Below are positions 1 to 12,899 of a stretch of DNA of 64,000 nt, piece after piece. Origin of the DNA: Scleroderma bovista (lineage: Eukaryota; Basidiomycota; Agaricomycetes; Boletales; Sclerodermataceae); the NCBI GenBank assembly GCA_037178675.1, contig JAYMGJ010000314.1, positions 62,001 through 126,000 on the forward strand, read 5' to 3'. Positions within the stretch are counted from its first letter, which is position 1. Each line of letters begins with the position of its first letter. A program made the position numbers and the translations under genes. Under the pieces are notes generated by a model. That model saw only the letters and a program-made list of their open reading frames with translations. It ran no database searches and was not told the DNA's origin.

Positions 1-215
1 AAAGAAAAATACTTTTACATGGACGCTAGGCCATTGATCTACATGGGATGTTGTACACGGCGCGAAATTGGTTCTTCTGATCTAACGTGGCTCCGATGAT
101 GAAATGAAATAGTCCAAAACTCTCAAGCCACTTCTCTAAATGTTCTACATCCGCTCTGACCACTAGGCTCGATTCCCAATGGTTCTGCATTCTTCAGGAG
201 AGTGACTGTCACGCT

Positions 216-1332
216 TCACCTATTTGCGAATACTATTGTTGTCAGCACCCCATCCGTGGATTCGTTTAAACCTTTTATTAGGTTGCGATGCACGCGACAA
301 GCCATCACGCTCGTCAGGGCTACCGCAGGACTTGCAAGGATGACCTGGAGTGAAGGAGACAAAGTGGGTGCTAATGTCATTATGAACCGTGCCATGTTGA
401 CGCCAGTGGTGATCCTATTTAGGTGTTCGTTACTGAGTGGCATCCTCGGGAATAATATGAAGAATCCTTACAGATAGTACTGCTGACCGCCCTGCAGCAC
501 AGCACGAGAAAAATGTGGGAGTGCTGTCCAGCAACACAGGGCCTTCCATCCCACTACCCCCGTCTGGTGAGTGGTAAGGATCTTATACATGACTGCAATA
601 TAGACGAGAGTATCGAAAAGAACGGGGTCCATAAAAGCGATGGAGATCGCCCCCACACCTTGGATTCGGATGCAGTGTTTTGTATCAGCGATTTCAACGG
701 AGTCATGGAGGGGCCCGGAAAATGCTGCACAAGAGGTGCCGACGCCGATAAGCCAAAGGAAACTAAAGGTGTGTTTGACAAATCTGTGCTTGAAGTAAAC
801 AGCGTGAGCGCGTTTGAGGAAAAGGTAGGATGATGCTGCGGACGATAACACTTGAAATGCTATCAGAACCATGGCGACAACTCCACAGTTAGAGATGGGA
901 CCAGCTGCAGAAAATTCATGTAAGATTTTTCAGAACTTTAGGCTATTTGAATCAAAGCTCGATAGGTGCCCACTTTTCTGCAGAGCATTCAGTATAACCG
1001 TAACCAGGATAGTTGGTCTCTTGGAATGTCAGGCAAGTCAGAAATAATTGATGCAGACGTCTCACCTGGCTAGGAAATAAGCACACAGAACGATTGAGAA
1101 GCTCCCTGTCTGGATCAGCCGATGATCCTCGGGGATGCTAGAGAGAATATCCCAGATCAAGGCCTGAAGGGAATCCACGTTAGGTGTGCTGGAGACTGGC
1201 TACGTCACAACATACCCCTAGGGTCACCAAGGTGACATTTCTGTTGAGTTCAAACTCACTTGTGGTTCCGGGACTGAGGTAATTGAGGTAGACAACAGAA
1301 TTTATGATTGGAGAGGGTTCTTCAGAACTCAT
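216..1332 (-). CDS. Seven-helix membrane protein, DUF6533-like basidiomycete family
   Basis: A multi-exon gene for a hydrophobic protein of the large agaricomycete family related to DUF6533; the biochemical role is unknown. Exon 1 (1332-1216) gives a short hydrophilic N-terminus with a Tyr/Leu/Pro stretch and ends in TLVTLG. After intron 1215-1164 (GTATGT..CTAAC..CAG) comes the family hallmark ALIWDILSSIPEDHRLI. A middle hydrophobic exon near 1005-970 is uncertain. Exon 904-472 holds further helices and ends in GGQQYYL. Intron 471-415 leads to the last exon, with helices and the ALTSVMACRVHRN tail. I chose ATG 1332 because it opens MSSEEPSP, the right distance before the first helix. Several conserved helices and clean splice sites argue for a real gene; the middle exon borders are the weak point. 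Confidence 0.68.
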
Positions 1333-2856
1333 ACCAGTCCAGCCGAGATTTGGGATTCCTTTGTCAGGAACGGTCAACAACGTTAATAAGTGCACGATGC
1401 GACCTGTGCAAGGGCTCAAGCAGTTTAATCTTATCGAACCTTTAATGACACGCACAGCTGCAGCAGCCACAACTGCATGATCAGGTACATATGTAAGGTG
1501 GGCCGGCCGCATACAATGAGACGTTATCCCGGGCGCTGGACTTCTGGCAGAGAGTCATAATGCCGGATCGTTCGAGGGAAGCCCTATTGGGAATAGCAAC
1601 CCGCTTTGTACCCGGTACAACTGAAGGGGTTTGAAAGGTGATCCCAATCGAAACATATCGCCCCTCAAACTCAACTCATCATACCTTTCATTGCGGGATA
1701 TCTACGGAGGTTACAAAGACGAGGTGGTCCTGGCAGTCGTCAGAAGCTGCGATTCTCTTGGATTTGCTACGCTAAATCGACGGGAGACAAGAAGCACAGA
1801 TGGTAGTGGGGACGACCAAGCTACTGACTGGTGCATCATAGACAGAGCTTTGTGAGGCACGTGTCTTGTGGATGCACATGGACTTTCCATGTGAAGAGAA
1901 CCGCAGACCGCCCACACCGGGACACAGCCCGCCATCCCATGCCGTAAAGTTCTGGTGATCACTGTGTCATTGTCAATCAATCACTGAGCTTCAGGCACCT
2001 CACGTAAAACCTGGGGCGGATGACAGCAAACTGGAGGATGCGGCTAAGAAGGCACCGAATGCTGTGAGCACTAAAGAGGACTATCGCCTCGTCACGAGAG
2101 GATTTTTGTGGTATCCGAACCCAGAAGCTTGCGTGGGGCTGAACGTAGCAAGGTGCCTGAGAAACGCACCTGACGGGTAGTTTCGCGCTATCGTGAATAT
2201 GTACCAAGTCCTGAGAGGATACGCACTGTGTGTCATGAAATATCATGAAATATCAATATCATGTTGGCATGGCCTGCTGCAGCTAAGCCGCTAGTGGTCG
2301 GGCTATCCTGGCTAGCAAGCTAACCCCAGGTAAGGATTAAATCTACTCGCAAGCTTCCTCCGCTGGCACTATAGCTTGTTTAATACAAGGGGTACCATCC
2401 TCGTGCACAGTAAGGTCATTAGTCAAGGCGGCCTTCAAGCGCGAGCAGCTTCACCTCTTATCAGTAGCACGCCATATATGAAGCCCTGCGGCCCACTGAT
2501 CAAGTGCCAAGTGGTCCAAGGATCCATCACTCCAAAGTGCGATTGAATTTTTCAAATTTTAACCTTAGTTGTGCTTAGTCCCTCTCAGATCAGCATAGAT
2601 TATCATACCCTCCGTTGGCCTACAGGTAACCTTGTGGCTAAGAACGAAGGGGGGCGAAAGCAATACCATCAAAGCCAGTTAGAGCGAGGAAACACATGCA
2701 GAAACCCAAAGTTGGTCTTCAGCTATACAGCTGCCAATGCAATAGAGAAACCAAAACTGTAAGGAATGTGGCGACTGAACGGTACAGTATACAAAAGCCA
2801 ACAGGCTATCCATATCATGAAAACTGACCGAAACAGATAAGGGATACAAGGAAAAG
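1333..2856. other. Intergenic, no supported gene
   Basis: Only short overlapping open frames occur on both strands, with no recognisable motif and no consistent splice structure. It must contain the promoter of the seven-helix gene and the 3' flank of LNP1. Confidence 0.5.
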
Positions 2857-4121
2857 TCATTCTGTGTCCATAGCTACTGAGTCATCAGCACTCTTCAGTT
2901 CACGAGATGCCGAATGACGATCAGGAGACTGTTCTGGAGCTGCGGTGTTCTGAGGCTTGTACTCGGCTGATCGAACAGGGGAAGGACCAGAAGCCGATGG
3001 AGGTGAAGGCGTGCGAGAGACTGCCAGCTTCTTCTTCGACCTTGCCGAAGGGTTAAAGAAACCGCACTTGAAGCAGATATACTCTGAGGAAGTGTAAAGA
3101 AGTGGTTACGCTGAATTCGGTAGGTATGAATGTAACTCACGTGTGTCTTCCCATTGGGATTCCTTCACGAGGCCATTGTGTGCGAAGCACTTTTGACAAA
3201 TGAGTGCATAGCGTGAAGCTGCAACGCTGACGGATGATTCCTCATCTCCGAGGATGGCATCTGCAAGCTTGTCGTACCACTGTTTACGCGTTGCTTGTAT
3301 GGGCTGCGGTGTCGCTGGAATGGATGGGAATGTTAGTTCGCGTGTTAGAGGTAACAGTCTACGATAACAAGACGCACGAGAAAGCTGCAAGGGGGATGCT
3401 TGTGTCTGCCCGTTTGGCGTTTGTGGATGTTGCTGCTGCTGGGGTTTCAGCTGCAAAGGTGTCGGGGGTGCACTGGGAGCAACGCTCCGCCGACGAATCG
3501 GCGTGGTAGTTGGTGTCACAGATGACTGCTCGTCGTACTTTTCGAGGAGGTTACGAGTAGAGTAGTAATTCGTCTTTTTCTTTATTTCCTCAACCTTGGC
3601 TCGTTGCTTCTTGAGCACCGTCATGAGCGTTTTTTCTGAAAAAACTGTGAGGCCAAGTTGAGCAAGATAGGTCAGGGAGGCCCTCACCTTCCCGACCACC
3701 CTTCCACGAGTACCATATCTGCATCATCCGCCTCGCAAACAGGATCCTATCAAGAAACATAATTAATGTGCCACAAATGCAGCAGACCACATTGTAATAC
3801 TCACAATATCGGCCCAACTAACACTGCTGCCTGTCCGAGCCTCGAATCACGCCACATCTGTGGAAGCGTCCGCGTATACCACAGGCTGACATACGCGAAC
3901 CAAAGAAGAAATGTCCCGAGTGTGAAGTGCAGAGTTGTGCGTCGTTCCCGTAGTCGGATCTCCGCGAGACGCGTCTGTCTTTTCTGCACATCCGCAGCGA
4001 GCGCAGAGAGGATCTGTTCGTAATCCTCGGAGTCACTCTGTGTATATTGTCAGTGAGTATGTGTTTAATCACAAACATTTCGTTAACAAACCCTTCTGAA
4101 GACACGGCGAAGGAAAGACAT
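2857..4121 (-). CDS. LNP1: Lunapark family protein (ER three-way-junction factor)
   Basis: Encodes a 347-residue Lunapark homologue. This family acts in the ER membrane, where it stabilises three-way junctions and works against Sey1/atlastin and with reticulons. Five exons: 4121-4092, 4037-3805, 3746-3688, 3635-3141 and 3083-2857; they sum to 348 codons including the stop. Exon 2 carries an amphipathic N-terminal stretch and the first membrane helix (FTLGTFLLWFAYVSLWY). The second helix spans the exon 2/3 junction (AAVLVGPIL joined to ILFA). Then comes the conserved coiled-coil segment EKTLMTVLKKQRAKVEEI, a Pro/Gln-rich linker, and the C-terminal zinc ribbon CQKC..CFKC built across the last intron. 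The tail is acidic and Ser/Pro-rich. ATG 4121 starts MSFLRRVFRR, and the first intron has an unusual GTTTGT donor. Family assignment is firm; the donor of intron 1 is less so. Confidence 0.9.
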
Positions 4122-4544
4122 GGCGGCTGGTAGACTGCCAGTGGCACTGGCAAGCAGATGACACAAACACCAAATTTGGAGCCAAGAAGGCAGCACAGCC
4201 ACGTCATCCTATCTGACACGTGACTCAGCCATTGTCCCAGCTTCCGCGTTCTGGCTGCTAGATAATCCCTGGAGTCGACATGTAATTCGGAGCTAACTTC
4301 TTGCGCCTGAAGCAGTTGAATGGTTTCGACAATGAAGGACTTACTGTAGAGGTACACAGTGTTCAGTAGAACCCACTTTATTGAATGTATGTAACTGTAC
4401 TAACTAAGGAGCGCTAGATCCTTTGAACGAACTCTCATGATTGCAACGTACAATGAATGTAAATGTATACTACTCTGTGATTTGGCCCCTGTCTCGGATG
4501 TTCAGTACAGATCACGTGGTAAGGTCATATTAGCTAATCAGATC

Positions 4545-5620
4545 ATGTCTTCCTCCGACCAGCAACAAGACCAACAGCAGGCCATCCCACCAGTCCAGGT
4601 CTTTTACTGCCAAGGTAAGCTCAGCATTCGCAATATTTCAACGTACTGTTCAACAGCTTGTTCCGCTTGTCATCGCTTATCGGATGTGGACAATGTCATC
4701 CAGTGTGCGGATTCCCCCCCGAATATTGCGAATTCGGCTCAAGTCTAACACGCTGTAAGGAATGGCTGAAAGAGGAGCACCCTTCCTTGTACGATAGGTA
4801 TTATTCCGATGGTGATCACTCTCCACTAGGTTCACATTGACGTCATTCACTGACGAGCTGCACACCCATACGTTCCGATCGACCCTATGTACATGTCACA
4901 ATCTGATCGTGTCGACTGGAACACTTTTCCGATCGCTCGTGGAAATCTAACCACAATGGCGTGTCGGATTAGAGGCTCTCCAGTCGAAGATTGGCACGCT
5001 CAGTCTTGAGAACCAGGCTAAGCTGGAGAAGAGCACCGCAGAGAAGGAGGCGAAAGCCGAGAAAAAGGCTGATGCTGCCCTCAAAAAGAAGATGGTTTGT
5101 CCATACTTTCCTTCCTATCTTCCTTTCCAGAGGTTTCACCAACGGTCACCTTCGATCAAACGATCGTCACCACGCGTATCGCCGAGCCGATCATTCCTCT
5201 ACTTTCGTACCAATCTGCGCTGTCTTATTCATGTTGAACTACATCTTATGTGCGCACATGTACCTAGGCGTCGCAAGTCTTGATCAAGCGGATGGAGAGA
5301 AACAAGCGTAAATATGTCACGGCCATCCACGGCCTTGAAGCATTCGGTGCATTTCGTTGCTCATTGCTTCTCGCATTTGCCACTCACTTGCAATATCCGA
5401 TTTAGACGTTGACCTGAAAAAAGCAGCTAAATTCCTTGCCCAAAAATTCGCAACGGGTGCATCTGTGACAAAAAATGCCCAGGGCCTAGATGAAATTGTC
5501 GTTCAAGGGGACGTATCAGATGAAGTCCTTGAACTTGTGCAGAGCAGTGTGGGTGTCTTCAAGGGAGTGCCCGTTGCCAATGTCGAACTTGTGGAGGAAA
5601 AAAAGAAGAAGGGGGAGTAA
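4545..5620 (+). CDS. TMA22: Translation machinery-associated protein 22 (DENR homologue, SUI1 domain)
   Basis: Encodes a 197-residue homologue of yeast Tma22/human DENR, which with its partner Tma20/MCT-1 binds the 40S subunit in tRNA/mRNA recycling and re-initiation. Five exons (4545-4614, 4704-4811, 4973-5094, 5268-5346, 5406-5620) sum exactly to 198 codons. The N-terminal part has the Cys-containing segment FYCQVCGFPPEYCEFG followed by CKEWLKEEHPSLYDRYY. The middle is Lys/Ala-rich and charged. The C-terminal SUI1 fold carries RMERNKRKYVTAIHGLEAF and the basic LKKAAKFLAQKFATGASVTK segment, ending in the usual lysine-rich ELVEEKKKKGE tail. ATG 4545 gives the Gln-rich leader common in fungal members. 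One donor is GTTTGT and one GTGATC, but the frame joins are conserved. Divergent from LNP1, so the two genes share the interval 4122-4544. Confidence 0.92.
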
Positions 5621-6247
5621 TTTGACAAGGTATGGGAGGTAGGATATAGGGAAAGAACTGTTTTCTTGTATAGTACAGCGGAGATGTTGAATTTGTAAAC
5701 AAGTAGAGGGCACACGAAACATTGTAATTCGCAAAATTTAAACGTCAAAAATCGGATAGCACGCTCTGAGGACACCGACAAAAATTTCAATCGTCTTTGC
5801 TTTGAAAGGTGCCAACCTCTGGGTTCGTATAGATTGTGTCTTTGCCATTGCTAAGCCTAAGAGGCCGGGATGGGTGAATGCCTTGTCGGGGGTTGGCCGG
5901 GGCAAGCCTACAACGATGTGCTCTCTTGGTGCACTCTCATTATCGCTGCAACGACGTCCGTCAATTATGTAAATCGAAATCTGGTATTATATAGTGAATA
6001 CAACTAGCTTGGTGACCTGCTGCGATCCAAGTACAACAGCACCAAGTCTTAAAACGTAAATTGCAAGGAAATGGAGAAAGGAAGACCAACCTGAAGCTAA
6101 GGCTACAACATTGCACATGAATGCATGCCTCTAGGAGTGTGGGGCGGTGGGATGAAACTAGAATGACCAAAAAAAAATCGAAGTCGATACAAACCAGATC
6201 AAGAAAATCCACGAAGACACCATGAAGAGAAGATAAAAAGTAGGGGT
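5621..6247. other. Convergent intergenic region
   Basis: Lies between two genes that converge. No motif-bearing open frame on either strand; AT-rich runs fit 3' untranslated regions. I see nothing else in it. Confidence 0.5.
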
Positions 6248-7016
6248 TCATCGACAATCAATGAACACCTCCGCCATCCACACGTCATCACACACGTTCC
6301 ATAATGCGTACAGCACGAGCTTGTCAAAGCTAACTCCGCCAACGCTCGCGCTGCTGGCTATACGCCAGTTTCCTGCATGTGATGCAGGTGTGCACGTTGA
6401 CGAGGTCTGTGAAAGGTCAGCACGATGAAGAAAAAAAGGTTGGCTAAATCTTACCATTATAAAACTATGGAAGGCATTCGCAACCTGTACTGCAAGCTGA
6501 CCACGCGTGAGCGGACCAGAGGACCTAAACAGCTCAATAGAGGCACTCCAATCAACATGCTCATAGCCCGGCCACTGTCGAGTTAGGACGATAAGCATTA
6601 CCCCGCGTCAGTGGAATGTTATCATAACGCCCACAATGACATACAGAGATAACTAGTCTGACGTTCATCACGCCCAATGCCTTCCCCATCATCGCACCGA
6701 CATGCTCAGTTGCACCGATGAGCATTCTCTCGAGTGCGCCGCCAGATCTTACAACGAGCTCTCGCATGGGTATACCGAGGCCACGCATTGGTGCACCGAT
6801 CAGGTCAAAGGTGACTGGAGCAACGGGGAAGGTGCGACGCGGGGTAGAGAGCAGCTTCGGTGGAGGAATCTGGGGAAGCCGTGTGAACGTGGGTGGGAGG
6901 TGCGTTAGAAAGGGTGGTGAAAGGGTCGGACAAGCATCGGAGAGCGCGCTTTGTTGTGACTGAATGGATTCAGGGATAGGGGGATGGAGAGGGCTGAAGT
7001 AATGGACGTGAGACAT
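6248..7016 (-). CDS. Conserved agaricomycete hypothetical protein
   Basis: Three exons (7016-6645, 6574-6455, 6406-6248) give 216 residues; the total is a whole number of codons. The first intron has a GTATGT donor, CTAAC branch site and CAG acceptor. The N-terminal third is Pro/Ser-rich and probably disordered. The conserved C-terminal half begins VRLVISWPGYEHVDW, then has a PLTRGQLAVQVANAFHSF helix and ends with LVLYALWNVCDDVWMAEVFIDCR. I remember this WPGY..DW / Trp-rich pattern from agaricomycete proteins of unknown function, from memory only; no enzyme motif is visible. ATG 7016 is the first in frame and has a TATAAA box about 65 bases upstream. Confidence 0.75.
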
Positions 7017-7081
7017 TGTGAGAAGGAAAAGTACGCGACAGATAGAGAATGCAATGAAAGAGGAAAAGAACGTACCCCTAC

Positions 7082-7087
7082 TTTATA
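7082..7087 (-). promoter_or_regulatory. TATA box of the 6.2-7.0 kb gene
   Basis: TATAAA on the minus strand about 65 bases before the ATG at 7016, a plausible core-promoter position. Seen directly; function inferred. Confidence 0.45.
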
Positions 7088-8022
7088 CCTTTGTGCATGA
7101 AAGAACTGAAAGAACGCTGAATACATCATGGCGTCACGCCACGAGCATGTCGATCAGTGATATTACACAGAGAGCCACGCCACAGAACCGAGGACAAAGG
7201 ATTTCGGGCTTCGCGGAGGGATATGATCCTTTCATCGCAATAAATCCGGGACGGTCGAGACGGATATGGGACACGTGTCTGTTGAGGTTGAAAGGGAGCC
7301 AACAGGACGGTACATTTCAGCCTGGAATCTGAGCTGTCCAGGCCGCCTGGCTCGTTGAAAACCGGTGAGTGTCAGCACTTCCCGCGAGTTGTGCGCAGCG
7401 ATAAGGTCGATGGTACACTATAGACTGAAGGCTGCAGCTTAGGTATCCATAAGTAGCCAGCCAATTGAAACCCTTGGTCGCCGTCGGACCCTGATGCCAA
7501 TCCAGTGTGATACGATACTCACTGTTGCATGAATCAAACTATCAGAAAGCAGAAAGGTTTATGGTCTCGATTATTGATACGAAGGTTCAAGGAGGAATGT
7601 CGCAGTGAGACACTGCTTACCTAATCATACTGCCTTCAATGTCGTCCCGCAAACACATCTGAACGTACTTCCTCTCTTAGTATCTGACTTTGTGAAACAG
7701 AGATGGGTATTGCATCGTGGGGGTATATGTGGCGGAAATTGTCACATATACCAATCTCAGGTCACATTGGCTTATTTATGTGGCAAAAAATGGCCGGACT
7801 CGACCTTGTCGTAGTATACATGTTTTGTATGTGATGGTTAGCAGTACACTTGTGGACATAAGATAACACAGACTGGGATAACTGACACGTGAGGTCATAG
7901 GGTTAGCAGTTACTACGAAGATGCACGATACCCTCTTGGCAGGTTGAATAACAAGCAGTGGAGGTGATGCAAACGAATGAGGGCAAGGACCGGAAATAAA
8001 CCCGTCGAGACAAGGCAACGTG
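7088..8022. other. Intergenic, no supported gene
   Basis: Short open frames only, without recognisable motifs or splice structure. It lies between the promoter of one minus-strand gene and the 3' end of PLC1. Confidence 0.5.
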
Positions 8023-11000
8023 TCAAGTATCTTGCAGCGAACATTTCACAAACAAAGTCGAGAAGAGGTACTGGGAAAGCTGTGAGTCGTGCAGCGGCAG
8101 ATGCCTATACCCTATCAAATTGATTCAGCGCCATGTCCCGCGAAACCAGACAGTCAAAACATATAAACCAAGCAGAGAAGATGACGTACCCATGGCCAAG
8201 CTGCCGAGACTGACACAGTACACTGCAATAGGCTCGTCCTCGTTCTCACCGTCTCTCAGCACCGTAAATCGCACAAACACTAGGTCAAACAAATTTGCGA
8301 CACTGCTGAAGGTCAGACGCAGGTTCTCCTGCCACACCGGATTGAACCCGTTATTTTTCACAGAGCCGGTCCGCGCTGTGATCACGCGCGAGATGCTGGT
8401 GCCATTCGAGGGCGAAGTTGGTGTGCCAGGTGAAGGGGATGAAGTGGTATAAGCCCAGTCAGGGGTATAGATCGAGACTTCGACGTAGGGGTCTACGATA
8501 TTCCGGTCGACAATTTCATGACCCATAGCATCTTTTGGGCGGGGCAATAGTTGGGCCGAGATGATCTACAATAGACGATAAGAATTAGCAATGGAAATGA
8601 ATGAATAATACCGACAGTGACGTTTAATTGATGCGAGGTCCTATGGGCAAACAGCCCTTTGTCAGGGTTGCGAAGAGCCTCCGGTTTGAGCAGGTACCCT
8701 GCTCTTCCGTTACGTTGGAACATAGCGTGATTGATCATATATCCCAGATCTTGCAAAGTAGTTGGAAGAAGCATCAGTATAACACCAAACAGCAACAAGT
8801 GTGTACATACCAAACGTTTGCCAGTTCAGGGCCACGAGCTGTGCACCAGCCGCCCAGTACCGATGAGGGAGATAATTCGTCGACTTGAACCGCAGACCTT
8901 TCGGGTATATTCTGACGAGATGGTCCCTGTTGTGTTTGATGAGGTCCAGCATGCCTTGTTTGATGATTTTATTCGTGGTGGTTTCGGAAAGGGAGAATAC
9001 ATGCTCAGGGGCATAGTGTTCCTTCTTGTTGATTCCTCTACATTTCACGCCGACCGTGTAGACAAGGAGGTCGACGAGTGCGGTCGACATCTTGACTTTG
9101 TTGCCATACTTCTCTGATTGGAGAGAGGGTTCCGCAATGGCTGCTGCATTCGCCGCAGTCACGAGCGCATCGGCAACGGATTTCTCCGGTGTCTGGGGAT
9201 ACCCTCGAACGCGATTGAAGACGTTGCGAGCTTTACGAAACTCTTCTTTAAGTTCTGATTGACCGCGTGCGTTGTTACTATGAGCCCGAGTAGACTAAAT
9301 AAAGTGAAACGTGCCTTTGATAGCTTCGATATTCTGTGTCTTGGTCTTCCGTAGTTCCTCTCTGGACTCCTGCGGAGTATCGGACTCTGTGGTCGAGGTC
9401 TCTGTGGAAGACGATTCGGTATCTACTATGACTTCTTTGGGGCGCATGCGCTCTCTTTCTGAAACATAGAGGTTCTTCGCCTGTTCAAACAAGGCAGATA
9501 CGTCAAGAACTGTCATATATCCAGAATGATAACACATACCTTCACTAGCACTCTCCCTTTGAGGTCCTCGGGGCTTGGCAACTTGTCGATTGTCGGATGC
9601 CCCTCACTAGATGTACTGACCAAGGCTTCCCCAAACACCTTATGCACGATCATCGCGAAGATGTCTTGTTGAGGAACTGAACAGCGTATCTCAGCGGAGA
9701 TGATGATCGGGTAAGGCGAAGTCACGAAGGCGTATTTTGCGATGGCTTCACAGACCTCCCGCACTGGAACTTTTGAGGTCAACGTTTTACCATGGAAAAC
9801 CATCGGTTCGCTGTCGCCATCGTAGATGTCCACTAACAGACTACGCGTGAGCGTTGGAAAACAAAACTGACTGATAGGTTTACACTCAACACTTCGACAG
9901 CCTTGAAGGAGGGCTCGAATGTAACCTTCAATCGTACTGTCACCCATTACTTGATTGCCGACGAGATACGTGTTGTGAGACGAGGAAATGAAGTAATCGC
10001 AAAGCGGTCGCGTCATGTCGTGGTATATTTTTCCGTGTTGATCCATGAAGGCAGAGTTATCAGAGGACAAAAGGAAAGCAGAGAATGCATCAAGGGATAG
10101 CGTGATGTCATCTATGTTCAACGTGGACGACGATGCGGATGGGGAGAGGGCGGAGGGGACGCAGGTAGGGGCTGACCAGGTAAGAGGGCGGTTTTAGCGG
10201 ACTCAAACTTGATAGCATAGCGCAAAAACAGGTTTCTCAGCTCTTCCTGGGTAAGGGAAGACTGAGCGTGGCAGTGAGCAGGTGGAGGCAAGATGCGGTC
10301 AGTAAACATGCCTTTTGGCAGTCCCGCATGAATTGTTCGAATACCCTAAACGTGAAGTTGGCTCCAGAACACAATTTCTTGTAAAGTAGGTCAAGTTCTG
10401 GGCGTGCCTTGAGGAGCTTGACAAACTTCTGAAAGTCGGTAAAGTCGAGAAAGCCGCGGTGTTGGGAATCTGCTTGCTTTGACAAGATAAGAGACAATTC
10501 CTGTGAGCGGGCGTTAAAGCAACATACCTTGAACAGGCGCAACAGGTCCTCCTTTGACGAGTTGATGTTGAGCCTCCTACAAAGCCTCTCAACTTCCTCA
10601 AAAACCAGCTTCTGATCGTACTGCTGGTCAGATGACTTCCAACATTGCCTCAACCACACGGCATGCCGCATTTCCTCGTTGCCAAGACCGGTCATCAGCT
10701 GTTGGCGTATGGCATGTAACTTTCGTAGCGTGATATCCCATAGTTGAAAGGCGTCCTTGGACGAAGCAATTAAGTGAAGAGTCTTGTACTGTCCATCGAG
10801 GATATATATGATGGTGATCCAACGGTCCTCATACTCGGAAGCCAGCTGAAACTGCTGTCGGTAGTATCTCGCATCGAGACCTGATCGAAGTTCCTTGATA
10901 CTTTCAATAGGTACTACGCGTGTTATTGCGTCAGATGGGTATTGCGGAGGAGAGGGGCTGTACACACTAATCCTGAGTTTCTTGGATTCCCAGATGATCT

Positions 11001-11574
11001 GTCCCTGATCGGCATCCAATCGAAATGTATAGCTCTTTTGTGATCGTGGAGAGATTTTGGTCATAGGAACGCCCTGCTGCAACGCAAGTGGGACAGGGAC
11101 ATCATCCATGGATGCCTTGCGTGCGACTAGTGGAGGTGGCTGTTCCTGACTTGACGCCTGAACGTGAACTCTGGAATCAGTAGGGGGAGTAGGGGACATT
11201 GGCGAGGATGCTGGTGCGACTTCAAGCAAGCTGTGGATGCTGGTAATGTGCACACCGTCCAGACGCGAAATCTGCGATTCCGACAAGGCTCTTCCATGCC
11301 GATTCCTAATCTGGCTACTGTCTCCACGCAGCGAGATGCCCCGGACAACGGGCGCAGTCTTCACTTTAGAAAGCCTCTTAGAAAGAGATCGACGAAGGGA
11401 ATTGTCACTAGTGCTTCCAGAAGAAGACTCCCGATCTTGAGAAGTGGCGTCTCGTGGGCGGAGAGCGTCCTGGAATGCTTGGACAGGTTTGCCTTGAGTC
11501 GTCAGGAGGCCAGCTGCACGCTGCAGCATCTGCTTTGGGGACGGAATAGATTTCTGCTGGTCGTGTCGTTCCAT
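8023..11574 (-). CDS. PLC1: Phosphoinositide-specific phospholipase C
   Basis: Hydrolyses PtdIns(4,5)P2 to IP3 and diacylglycerol at membranes. A long Ser/Pro-rich N-terminus (exon 11574 to about 10540) precedes a PH-like domain, roughly residues 200-310, followed by EF-hand-like helices. The X domain (9.5-10.1 kb) has SSSHNTYLVGNQ with the first catalytic His, then across an intron DIYDGDSEPMVFHGKTLTS with the metal ligands and second His, and YPIIISAEI. A Ser/Thr/Glu-rich linker separates it from the Y domain (TALVDLLVYTVGVKCRGI .. GYMINHAMFQRNGRAGYLLKPEAL) at about 8.6-9.2 kb. The C2 domain (8.1-8.55 kb) contains DPYVEVSIY and NNGFNPVW. The last exon (8111-8023) ends YRHLPLHDSQLSQYLFSTLFV plus a short tail. 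ATG 11574 is chosen because the upstream extension of the frame starts only at TTG. The architecture is that of fungal PLC1; all catalytic landmarks are present. Confidence 0.93.
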
Positions 11575-12423
11575 TACACAGATAACGGCAGACAAGCAAG
11601 GCAGAGTCTAGTCACCAAGCCGCCGTAGCATTCGAAGAGGTATATATCCAGGATCAAGAGGCAGTACTTGAAACCCTGACACGTCAAATCGACCGAACAG
11701 ACAGCAAACACGCTGCGTCTACAGCAAACCCAAGGCCACATTAGGGTCCTGCAATGTCTCGCTGATTGGCCAGCCACTTGCCCACTGCGAGGCTTCGGCA
11801 ACAAATGGGACCCGGTCACAGGTTTGGCAACCTCAATTGAATTGTGAACAGAACTCCATTAATGTTCATTAACATTGACCGCAGGTCTGCAACCCTTCTT
11901 TGTACAAGGGCTGATCCATTCGGTATTTTCTGAAACACGGGCACTTCGACTCTTGACCTCTACATGGGTGAGTCATGACTCAGAAAGCGTTGCATCTCCA
12001 CCGAAATTCCTGATCAAGCACTACGTAGGGAGTCTGCCTTCACTTGTACATTTGTACATGCAAAGCCCTCGTGCTCGATCCAACCACCAAGTCACACAAC
12101 AAATCATTCACAGCAGTGCGTTGGTGCCGCAAACATGATCGAGGCGTGTGGAATGGAAGGGAAGATAGAACATTGTAAGACGCCGCTGGGAACAGGTGAT
12201 CAAGCCTCACTAGCGCCAAGGCTCCACCCCTTTATCTTTGGTCTGTTCCACGCTGATCCCCCCATGATTTTATAAAAATTTCTCTAGACACATGGGTCAT
12301 CTATCGAGATCGACATGATTTCTTGTGCTTCGAACCCTTTTTACTTGAACACGACTATAATAAAGCACTTGTGGTCGCCAATAGACTCGTGAAACTGACG
12401 CCGAACCCGAGTCCATCGTCCAG
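11575..12423. other. PLC1 upstream region
   Basis: A TATATA motif on the minus strand near 11641-11648, about 70 bases before the PLC1 ATG, may be its TATA box. The rest shows no gene I can support. Confidence 0.4.
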
Positions 12424-12899
12424 TTGAGTCTTATCCAATGGTTGGCTGTGACTGACTCGTCTGACCCTCTCACCACCCCGGGCCAGGCTTTGGATTGCGT
12501 GACTGTCATCGACACGGAAAGAAATCGAGGTCCATATCATGTGCTTCGTACGCTGGAGTTTTCTCCAGGCAGCACGGCACCCATTGCAGACGATCTGTGT
12601 AGTCTCCTTAACATCACCAGTGCACAAACCAGGACCTATGGACCAGTACCATTGGTTTCCCGAAACCGCGTTCACTTCCCTCAAGGTACTGTTTCCGATG
12701 GGAAATTCAAGAGGATGTTGAGGACAGTACCCATGCCACATGTGCGCAGTTCTACCGAAGCTCGTGCAAAGCCGGCGCTGGAATTCAAACAAGTAGGGGT
12801 TATTTGTTTATTTAGTACCTTTCCTTAACCCTCATTTTTCCTGACTAGGAAGAACCAAGATTCGTTGAACTGGTGCGACGCAGGGAGAGAGGAGATTGA

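Noticed and set aside
155..185. CTCGATTCCC resembling a tRNA T-arm
   Set aside because: No acceptor stem, anticodon arm or A box at the right distance.
12424..12828. 134-codon plus-strand frame
   Set aside because: Starts at TTG, has no recognised motif, and does not match the intact gene copied just downstream. It may be part of a decayed gene but cannot be supported.
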